A program made the position numbers and the translations under genes. Under the pieces are notes generated by a model, which saw only the letters and a program-made list of their open reading frames with translations, did no database searches and was not told the origin of the DNA. From TH-plancto1 sp043777375 (lineage in GTDB: Bacteria > Planctomycetota > Planctomycetia > Planctomycetales > Planctomycetaceae), in NCBI GenBank assembly GCA_043777375.1, contig JAYWHX010000142.1, positions 41,268 through 105,267 of the forward strand: a DNA stretch of 64,000 nt, given 5' to 3'. Every line of letters begins with the position of its first letter. Positions within the stretch are counted from its first letter, which is position 1. Below, piece by piece: positions 1-7,148 of this stretch.

Positions 1-92
1 CCCAACATCGCGCTGCGCGAACCACGGTTTCCAGTATGCGGCCCTTGCTGGCGCTGCGGGCTATCGAATGGGGGCAGACAAGAGTGTCTGCC
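1..92. repeat. partial REP-like repeats at window edge
   Basis: Bases 40-62 match the right arm of the hairpin repeat at 10821-11009 (core gctggcgctgcgggct). Bases 73-92 form a small palindrome (ggcagaca, 4-nt loop, tgtctgcc) of the same kind as the repeats near 27715 and 41585. No gene is seen here; the region follows the stop of the large permease gene on the minus strand. Confidence 0.5.
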
Positions 93-3000
93 CTACATCG
101 GCTCGGGTGTCGTCGCGGGTTGATCCGGGGCGAGCGGCGCTTCGATGGCTGTCTCACCTGACTCCATCCCGCTCGACATGCCTCCCGCCCCCATGCCTCC
201 CTCATCGAGGATTGGATCTGGATCTCTTTCGTGGGGAGCCTGGTACAAGCTGTCTTCGTCGACGAGTTGGCCGAAGATTGAGAAGCGGATGGTGTTCGGG
301 TTGGCGGACCGAGGGGGGCCCTGTGAATTGGACTTCGTAGCACGGGCAGGTTGGTTAGTGAGGCTGTTTCTTGACCGATAGACGAGTGGTCTGATGCCAT
401 CGTGGTATTCGATCCGAGGATCGGGAATCAGCTCCACCCCCCGTGGCAGTTCAATTCCCATGCTATAGAGAATCGGCTGCTTGGCGGGGACGATGTGCCT
501 CGTTTGAGAGTCCCGGAATGTGTCGTCAACTCCCACGACCAGCAGGTCGCGGTCGAAACCTTGCGGTTCGTAGTGGAACGCTTCGTTGGTTAAAAAGTCA
601 TGAGTATTGATCGGCCCTGTCTCAGTCATCACATCGGCGAAGCTGGCGGGGAATGAACCGTGCTTGAGCCGCCACGCTTGAAGCTGGAGTACCAGTCGGG
701 TGGCATTCTCGGCGGTCATGGCGAGTTCGAACTGGCCGTGGTGCCGGACGTTGAGGCGTTGCCAGGGGAGCGAGACGCCCAGCGTGGTGGCACTGGCGTG
801 TGTGGTGCCGCTCCAGTGATCGAACTCGGTTCCGGTTGTGCTGGGCTGCGAGACTCGCGTGTCGGCAGACAGTAAAAAGTAGTAGTCGATCAGCCGGCGG
901 ACACGTTCCTTCTCGCCAGTGCGAGCCAGCAGCCATTGAGTAACGGGGGACGCATTGGAGAGACCCCGGCGGTCGCTGCTGTCTGAGCTGATGCCCATAT
1001 CGAGGGCGCGACGAGCATCGGCGTACTGCCGGGCAATCACGGTGGCCCCTGACATTCCGATCTGGTTTGGAGTGAGTTTTGTCGTCGCCGATTCCAGTCT
1101 CTCGGCGGTCTGCTGCGGATGATTGGCCCACTTCCGGATGGCACTCAGCACTACACGGCGTCCGACCAGGGCATCGACCCACCCGTCCTCGTCGCGCGAG
1201 GCGTAAGCCAACTGCTCCGTCAGCGAGAGCCACTTGCGAAGATGCTCGAACGCCGCATCGAGGTCACACGCCTCTTGGTCGAGCTTAAGACTCTCGATCC
1301 CCATCTGAAAGGAGTTCGGAGCGTTCCAGAGTCCTGCGGGTTGCACCAGTGAGTTTCGTTTCGACTCGTCGTCCACCAAGGAATCCAGCTGCGAAGCATG
1401 GGAGACCGATTCATCGAACGGGTACATCCAGGACGAAACCGTCTTGCCGAGCGGACTCGGCTGGCCGTTACGAATGCTATTCATCACTTCATCGTCCGCA
1501 ACTCGAAAGACTTCATTCGCCCGGAAGTGGAAGTACCCTTGCAGGCCGACAAACCCCACCAGCAGCACCCAGCCGATCTGGCCGAACTTGGACCGCCAAC
1601 TCGATTGCTCCAGGAGTGTTCGTGAGCCGGTCCAGAGGATGGCCAGACCGACCAGCACGATCGGGAACAAAGCTGTGAAGCCGATCGGAGCATAGGTCTC
1701 CCTGAGCATTGCGCAGAAGCCGAACCACGGCAGCATCAGCGAGAAGCCGAGGATTCCCGCCAGAATGGGCCGCCGGACCCAGGCGGCGGCGAGGACTCCG
1801 ATGGTGAATGTTCCGAGGAGGAGTACGAACAGATGATTTGCCGGTGATGGGGCGTCGACCCAAACGATGAAAGGATCCCCTTGATGAGATAGCCTCTCAA
1901 CGTTATGCGGGATGGCTTGTTGTGGGATGTTCGGATTACCATAGTCGAATAACCCCCAGACGCGGCCCTGCACCAGCGGCGGGATGAGCAAGAGGAGCAG
2001 CGTGCCGCCCCAGACGAAGACTTTGCAGAGAATGATCTTCGTCGACGAGACACCGCGTTCGGTGAGGAAGGCCAGCGTCCCGTGCGACCGATCGGGCAGG
2101 AGAGTCAGCAACCCGCAGACCAGCGCGGCGAGTACGATGGCGAAGTAGCTGAGTGCCCCCCACTCCCGCATGTCCCAGCGAAACCAACCCATCAGCGTCA
2201 ACAACACCCAGCCGATCAGCAACACCGGTAAGGCTCGCCGGGCCTCGATCCAGAGGAGTGGGCCGAGCCGCCGGGCCGCACGTTGCGGGATGGCGTGGAT
2301 CATCTGCAAGGCCAACATCCAGCCGGTCGTTTTGCGGCTGTTCGCAGACCGAATCCAGAGATCCCCGAGCCAGATGCTGGAGATGGCACACGCCGCGACC
2401 ATAAGCGGCGTGGTCCAATGATTCTGGACCGACGTTTGACCAGCTAGCAGGCAGATCATGGGGGCCAACAAGAAGAAGCACGCTATAAAACCAAAGAGGT
2501 AGACCATCCCGCAAGTTCCACAGAGGCCAGCCATCTCTCTCGAGCGCTGCCAAGTCGGTCGCAGAAGAAAAGCCCTGAGCGATGAAGGAATCCGGAGGAA
2601 TGGAGCCTCAGTATGACGAAGTCGGGAGAGCGTAAAACTCAGGAGACTTGCCAGGATCGCCGACCCCGCGAAGATGAGTTGAGTCACCCCCGTGTCCATC
2701 CCCTGGGGTTGGTGAACGAGTTCCTGATAGGTCAGGACCAGCGCAAAGATTGCCGCGACGATCCCCGTGCCGCAGCACCAGCGGTAAGCACTGAGCCACG
2801 GCAGGGGCGATTCTGAGGCACAGGTTACCGGCCCCGATTCCGCAATTGTGGTAATCATGTTCGATCGGGGAGTGGCCTCGCTGGTACACCACCTCATCAA
2901 CATCCTGGCATCAACTGCCACGACCACGGCGATGATCGCTGCATAGATCACGTAGAAGACCCAGTCCGGCACCCAGAATGCTGACTCCAGTATCAGCGAG

Positions 3001-3539
3001 TGAATGAGCCCGCCGATGATGATCTCGGTCAGCGCCGCTCCGATCACAGTCCAGAGCACCTTCCGCGTCAGCAGCGAATAGAACAGACCCCACGCCCCTA
3101 GACCCACGATCGATAACGCGAAGACCGACGGATCGCTCATCAGCGAAAAGGTGCCACCGCCGTACTTCCAGTCCATCTTCCCGGCCATCTGCCCCGCGAT
3201 AAATGTCGAGAGGAGAGCGAACAGCAGAAACGCCACGACCGCCAACCCGCCATACAACAGCTTCCCGCCGATGAGTTGTCGAGGAGTGATCGGGAGTTGT
3301 CGCAAGAAGAGGTCGGTCTTGGCTTCTGACTCACCGGCGAACAGCAGGGCGCTGGTCGTCATCGCAAAGACGCCGGTCAGCACGAAGGCCATTGAAAAGA
3401 GATTCAAGTCGGCATACTCATGCCCCTTGATCCCCCACCAAAACTGGAGCAGCAACAGTTCGCCCGCGATGGCGATCCAGACCAGCTGCTGGGCGCGGAA
3501 CTCTTTCCACAGAAGACGCTGGGTGATGATGTTGAACAT
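93..3539 (-). CDS. very large ABC-2 type permease protein with soluble C-terminal half
   Basis: Likely membrane subunit of an ABC transporter of unknown substrate (1148 aa). The N-terminal part (about residues 18-215) reads as an ABC-2 permease block with hydrophobic segments; a second block of membrane segments runs from about 245 to 670, and roughly 680-1148 is soluble, with low-complexity acidic and proline-rich sequence at the very end. The start is supported by GGAGG five bases before the ATG. It is the third gene of a minus-strand operon after a GntR regulator and an ATPase, separated from the ATPase by a hairpin repeat (3591-3678), so ATPase and permease probably form one transporter. 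Typical ABC-2 permeases have 250-550 residues; the extra domain is not recognised. Confidence 0.8.
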   Translation of the reverse strand: MFNIITQRLLWKEFRAQQLVWIAIAGELLLLQFWWGIKGHEYADLNLFSMAFVLTGVFAMTTSALLFAGESEAKTDLFLRQLPITPRQLIGGKLLYGGLAVVAFLLFALLSTFIAGQMAGKMDWKYGGGTFSLMSDPSVFALSIVGLGAWGLFYSLLTRKVLWTVIGAALTEIIIGGLIHSLILESAFWVPDWVFYVIYAAIIAVVVAVDARMLMRWCTSEATPRSNMITTIAESGPVTCASESPLPWLSAYRWCCGTGIVAAIFALVLTYQELVHQPQGMDTGVTQLIFAGSAILASLLSFTLSRLRHTEAPFLRIPSSLRAFLLRPTWQRSREMAGLCGTCGMVYLFGFIACFFLLAPMICLLAGQTSVQNHWTTPLMVAACAISSIWLGDLWIRSANSRKTTGWMLALQMIHAIPQRAARRLGPLLWIEARRALPVLLIGWVLLTLMGWFRWDMREWGALSYFAIVLAALVCGLLTLLPDRSHGTLAFLTERGVSSTKIILCKVFVWGGTLLLLLIPPLVQGRVWGLFDYGNPNIPQQAIPHNVERLSHQGDPFIVWVDAPSPANHLFVLLLGTFTIGVLAAAWVRRPILAGILGFSLMLPWFGFCAMLRETYAPIGFTALFPIVLVGLAILWTGSRTLLEQSSWRSKFGQIGWVLLVGFVGLQGYFHFRANEVFRVADDEVMNSIRNGQPSPLGKTVSSWMYPFDESVSHASQLDSLVDDESKRNSLVQPAGLWNAPNSFQMGIESLKLDQEACDLDAAFEHLRKWLSLTEQLAYASRDEDGWVDALVGRRVVLSAIRKWANHPQQTAERLESATTKLTPNQIGMSGATVIARQYADARRALDMGISSDSSDRRGLSNASPVTQWLLARTGEKERVRRLIDYYFLLSADTRVSQPSTTGTEFDHWSGTTHASATTLGVSLPWQRLNVRHHGQFELAMTAENATRLVLQLQAWRLKHGSFPASFADVMTETGPINTHDFLTNEAFHYEPQGFDRDLLVVGVDDTFRDSQTRHIVPAKQPILYSMGIELPRGVELIPDPRIEYHDGIRPLVYRSRNSLTNQPARATKSNSQGPPRSANPNTIRFSIFGQLVDEDSLYQAPHERDPDPILDEGGMGAGGMSSGMESGETAIEAPLAPDQPATTPEPM

Positions 3540-3590
3540 GAAGACCTCCGGGGAGGATGAAGATTGAGGTTTGATCGATCCATCGGCGGG

Positions 3591-3678
3591 AGCGGCACGG
3601 CGTCAGCCTGCCGAGGCGTTGAGCCACATCCCGCGCCGGTTCGCTGGCGGGGTCTCGGCAGGCTAACGCCGTACCGCT
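3591..3678. repeat. intercistronic hairpin repeat
   Basis: Arms 3591-3615 and 3654-3678 are complementary over 25 bases with two mismatches (both are compensable or near-compensable changes in the arm), enclosing a 38-nt loop. It lies between the ATPase stop and the permease start of one operon, so it could lower or stabilise distal transcription, or simply be a REP-type element. Confidence 0.7.
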
Positions 3679-3697
3679 CTCGTTGATTGCTCTTATG

Positions 3698-4633
3698 TCA
3701 GGTGGTGACTTCAAGTTTCGGACTGCGTGTCTCGGGGTGGCTCTCCCGTTTGCGGTACTCCCGCAGTAGCAAAAGCAGCAGATCCTCCAGATCGGGCTGG
3801 CGGATCTCGGTGATCGTCTTCGATGCCGAACAGCGGGTGTGCCACTCGGCCTCGTTCAGGTCACGGACCAGCCAGACGTGTTCGTGCCCCATCGGGAGGT
3901 GGGCCAGCACCTCGCCGGGGATGTCGGGAGGAGTCGTCACTCCGGGTCCGAGGATGGCACTCACCTCGCGGGCCGATTGCTTGAGTTCATCCAGCCGTTC
4001 GTGGCAGACGAGCTTCCCATGCAGCAGGATCGCCACGCGGTCGGCGACGCGCTCGACTTCTTGCACCTGATGACTGGAGATGATGACCGTCCGGCCCTCC
4101 GCAGCCACATCGACCATGCTTTCGAGGAACTCGCGACGCACGAGCGGGTCGAGGCCCGACGTTGGCTCATCGAGGATCAACACGCCCGGCTGATGGGCGA
4201 GAGCTAGAGCCAAAGCGACCTTCGACCGGTTCCCCTTCGAGAGATCTTTGATCTTCTGTTTCGCACTGAGGGCATACCGATCGAGGAGTTTTTGGTACTC
4301 CTTCTGGTAGTCCCCGGGGTATAAGCCAGCTGCGAACCAGCCGATCTCCTCGACGGTCATCCACTCATAGAGAGCGGGCCGCTCGGGGACATAGCCGACG
4401 GTGCGGCGGATATCGAGGGCATCCAGGCGGCTGTCGAGACCTCCGATTTTAGCGGTCCCGGAGTCGGGAGAGACCAACCCGAGGAGGATCTTGAGCGTGG
4501 TCGACTTGCCCGCCCCGTTGGCCCCGAGCAGAGCACAGACGCTGCCCGCCGGAACCTCGAACGACACATTGTCGAGGGCCACGATCGAGCCGTACCGCTT
4601 CGACACATTTTGCAGAGAAATCGCGGGGGTCAT
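3698..4633 (-). CDS. ABC transporter ATP-binding protein
   Basis: Cytoplasmic ATPase (311 aa) expected to power the neighbouring large permease. Visible motifs: Walker A GANGAGKST near residue 35, signature LSKGNRSK near 135, Walker B VLILDEPTSGLDP near 155, and a switch histidine in IISSHQ near 188. The C-terminal 90 residues resemble the extension of the CcmA/YtrB type. Its ATG overlaps the regulator's TAA by one base (TAATG), which indicates translational coupling. The order regulator-ATPase-permease is that of Ytr-like operons; the substrate is not evident. Confidence 0.92.
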   Translation of the reverse strand: MTPAISLQNVSKRYGSIVALDNVSFEVPAGSVCALLGANGAGKSTTLKILLGLVSPDSGTAKIGGLDSRLDALDIRRTVGYVPERPALYEWMTVEEIGWFAAGLYPGDYQKEYQKLLDRYALSAKQKIKDLSKGNRSKVALALALAHQPGVLILDEPTSGLDPLVRREFLESMVDVAAEGRTVIISSHQVQEVERVADRVAILLHGKLVCHERLDELKQSAREVSAILGPGVTTPPDIPGEVLAHLPMGHEHVWLVRDLNEAEWHTRCSASKTITEIRQPDLEDLLLLLLREYRKRESHPETRSPKLEVTT

Positions 4634-5022
4634 TATGCAGCCTCCTCGGTGAGACGAGTCAGTTCGGAATCGCAGAGCGTACGCAGCTCGGCCATCGAGA
4701 TTCGGTTACGCCACGCCTCTTCCAGAACGGAGCGCAAACTTTCGCGAATCAGCGAGAGCCGCTGGTCCCGGCACTTCGCGAGAGCCTCAGGAGCGATGGC
4801 CAGTCCGGTTCCGCGAACCTGGACCAGAATGCCCTGGCCCTGTAAGTCGCGGTATGACCGGACGACGGTATTTGGGTTCACTGCCAGTCGGGCCGCGAGT
4901 TCGCGGACGGAGGGAACATGTTCCCCCGGCGCGAGCGACCCATCGGCGACGGCGATTGTCACCTGCCGAATGATCTGTTCGTAGATGGGGATGCCATTCT
5001 GGGCATCAATATGCCTGAGCAT
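4633..5022 (-). CDS. YtrA-type GntR family transcriptional regulator
   Basis: Short GntR regulator (129 aa) with a winged helix-turn-helix at about residues 8-75 (PSVRELAARLAVNPNTVVRSY is the recognition region) and only a short C-terminal helical tail, as in the YtrA subfamily, which usually represses its own ABC-transporter operon. I chose the ATG at 5022 because GGAGG sits five bases upstream; a reading frame extends to 5088 but lacks a good site. The gene leads the operon with the ATPase and permease, and a dyad at 5089-5113 overlaps its likely promoter. Confidence 0.88.
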   Translation of the reverse strand: MLRHIDAQNGIPIYEQIIRQVTIAVADGSLAPGEHVPSVRELAARLAVNPNTVVRSYRDLQGQGILVQVRGTGLAIAPEALAKCRDQRLSLIRESLRSVLEEAWRNRISMAELRTLCDSELTRLTEEAA

Positions 5023-5088
5023 CGGGGCCTCCGAAGGCGGTATGGCGGGCTGAAGAAGAGGAGCAATGTGCCTCGCCCGGCAAGACAC

Positions 5089-5134
5089 TGTACCACTACG
5101 GTATTACGGTACAATCATAATCGGAGATGTCAAG
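5089..5134 (-). promoter_or_regulatory. candidate promoter and GntR operator
   Basis: Reading the minus strand: a TTGACA-like -35 (5129-5134), a TATGAT-like box (5114-5119), and a dyad with perfect TGTACC / GGTACA arms at 5089-5094 and 5108-5113. The TATGAT and TTGACA boxes are too close to pair with each other, so two start modes are possible. The dyad lies at or just downstream of the probable start, a plausible autorepression site for the GntR protein encoded 67 bases further on. Confidence 0.5.
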
Positions 5135-5267
5135 CAGTTTTCGTCATGAAAAATTTTCGCGGGGAACACAGTCCCCACAGTTGGGCAAAGTTGTCTGTGT
5201 CGTTGGTGGAAGTTTGACTCAACCCGAGTTCGGTTTAAGGACAGGCACCGATCACAGCAGAATGGAA

Positions 5268-5416
5268 CCACGAAAGGCATAAAACACACGAACGGAGGGG
5301 AGCCTCGTCCTGCCTGATGAAAGTATGATGGTTGCCAGCTGTCGTTAAGGAGAGAACGGCTCGATGAATCAACCTTAACCTCTCTGCTCTTTCGTGTATT
5401 TCGTGTCTTCCGTGGT
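5268..5416. repeat. long interrupted hairpin repeat (accacgaa type)
   Basis: The left arm near 5268-5292 (accacgaaaggcat...cacgaa) is complementary, with mismatches, to 5391-5416 (ttcgtgtatttcgtgtcttccgtggt). It belongs with the nested repeats at 19111-19252, 34045-34150 and 41531-41685. The enclosed 100 bases contain no gene. Confidence 0.55.
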
Positions 5417-5494
5417 GAAAAATGGAGCGATGATCCCGTATTCAGGTTCTCAGAATATGGTCCAAAACGACTTCCTGTTTTTCTCTCTCAGAAT

Positions 5495-5552
5495 TGAACA
5501 GAAGCAAACGAAGGCAACGAAGAGTCTGGTCGAAGTTTATTCGTTGCCTTCT
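5495..5552. repeat. hairpin repeat, gaacagaag family, copy 1
   Basis: gaacagaagcaaacgaaggc starts at 5495; arms aaggcaacgaa (5511-5521) and ttcgttgcctt (5540-5550) pair perfectly. Related copies lie at 15803-15870 and 49459-49528. The surrounding stretch 5135-5797 shows no convincing gene; a 91-codon frame at 5394-5669 is made mostly of repeat sequence. Confidence 0.6.
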
Positions 5553-5797
5553 ATCCAATATCAAATCGGGAAGGTGTTTCGAGCCACATCCTCAAGACTG
5601 ATCGAAGTGGACGCCGTTGACGTCGACAGGGACGAAATGATTTGTCGTCCAGCTGGTTTGATCGCGTGAGATGTTGATTTTGAGGCGACCTCATCGTGGC
5701 GAGATGCCTGCGATCCCCGAAAAAATTCTACATGCAGATTTCAGAGGTGACACGATGACGATACCACGGCCTTCCATTCACCAGATGTGGCCATGTT

Positions 5798-6925
5798 TCA
5801 AGACTGCAACGCCAGAATCCCACACTCGGTGTCCAGTGGGCTGGCGACAATGGGGAACGAGATGGTGAACTGCGTCCCCAGTCCTGGCTCTGACGCCATG
5901 TGGATTTTTCCGTGCTGGCCCTCGACGAGACGCTTGACGAGATCGAGCCCCATCCCGTTCCCGCGTTTCCCCTTCGTGGAGAAGAATGGCTCCCACACCT
6001 TCTCCTGAATCGCGTAGGGGATTCCGCTCCCGTTATCCGCGATACTTAAATCGACCCTGTCTTGACGACACGCCAGATGTATCGCGATCCGCCCATCCGG
6101 GAGACCTTCAATGGCATCGATGGCATTGTGAATCAGATTCATCAGCACTTGATGGAGTTTCAGCTTGTTCCCCAGAATGACCGGATCGCATCGCAAGTCG
6201 GCCACGATCGCAGAGCTAGGGATGGACCGATTGAAACGTAAAAAAGAAAGCAACTCTCGAATCACATCGGCCAGACTGACCAGCTGCAGGGAGATATCAG
6301 AGCCTTCCTGGCGAATAATCCCCTTAATCTCATTCACAAGCGTGTTGAGTCGTTCGTGAGACCCACGAGCCATACGGGCCATTTGCACGAGATTCGTATC
6401 ATTCGAATAGTCATCTTCGATCAGCTCGATGAGTGGGAGTAAATTGAGCTGATTCCCCATCTCATGAGCGATCTCCGCCGTGGCTTTTCCGATCAGGGCA
6501 CACTGCTCACTGACCAACAGCCGCTCCATCAGGCTCGTATTCTCCAGCGCCATATCGTGCGCTTCCATGGCGCGGCGGATCACCGACAACAGATCAGCCC
6601 GTTGCCAGGGTTTCCGAACGAACTGAAACACCTGCCCCTGGTTAATCGCATCAATAATTGATTCGGACTCAGAATATCCCGAGAGGATCACTCGCTGGAT
6701 ATGCGGATGCTTGCGACGGATCAGAGAGAACATCTCGACCCCGGTCATGTCTGGCATGCGCTGGTCGGCAATCACCACCGGAATCGGGAGCTCTTCGATC
6801 ATTTCCAGCGCTTCAGCGGCGCTATGTGCAATATGAATCCGAAAGTCGTCTTCGAACGTCGCTTCGAAGACAATCAAATTCGACTTCTCGTCGTCGACAT
6901 ACAGGATATCCCGTATTTCAGACAT
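5798..6925 (-). CDS. response regulator-histidine kinase hybrid without sensor domain
   Basis: Signal-transduction protein of 375 aa. Residues 5-120 are a receiver domain with acidic pocket D11/D12, phosphoacceptor D54 (ADQRMPDMTG) and K105 (RKPW). A dimerisation/phosphoacceptor helix follows, with H154 in AEIAHEMGNQ, and then an ATP-binding domain with an N box (LIHNAIDAI), DNGSGIP, and GMGLDLVKRL near the end. No membrane segments or sensor domain are present, so the kinase is probably cytoplasmic and controlled through its own receiver or a partner. The receiver-before-kinase order suggests regulation of kinase output by another phosphodonor. No partner regulator lies next to it. Confidence 0.9.
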   Translation of the reverse strand: MSEIRDILYVDDEKSNLIVFEATFEDDFRIHIAHSAAEALEMIEELPIPVVIADQRMPDMTGVEMFSLIRRKHPHIQRVILSGYSESESIIDAINQGQVFQFVRKPWQRADLLSVIRRAMEAHDMALENTSLMERLLVSEQCALIGKATAEIAHEMGNQLNLLPLIELIEDDYSNDTNLVQMARMARGSHERLNTLVNEIKGIIRQEGSDISLQLVSLADVIRELLSFLRFNRSIPSSAIVADLRCDPVILGNKLKLHQVLMNLIHNAIDAIEGLPDGRIAIHLACRQDRVDLSIADNGSGIPYAIQEKVWEPFFSTKGKRGNGMGLDLVKRLVEGQHGKIHMASEPGLGTQFTISFPIVASPLDTECGILALQS

Positions 6926-7148
6926 GCGAGCACACCCTTCGCGGCCCGCGAGAGGGATTCAATCCAAACGATGTCATGAGGCATCTCACCAATAGTACCC
7001 CACAAAACTTCCTATTCATCGGCAATCGCTGCTGAACGATTGCAACACTTCCTTGTAACTCTATGCGACCCTCATAACAGTTACGAATGTGATGAGGAAT
7101 ATACGCTAAGTCGTGAGAAAAAACTCATTACTAGGTGATATCGAAAAA

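Noticed and set aside
5394..5669. 91-codon plus-strand frame
   Set aside because: Composed largely of two repeat elements (accacgaa and gaacagaag types), so the frame is a by-product of repeats.
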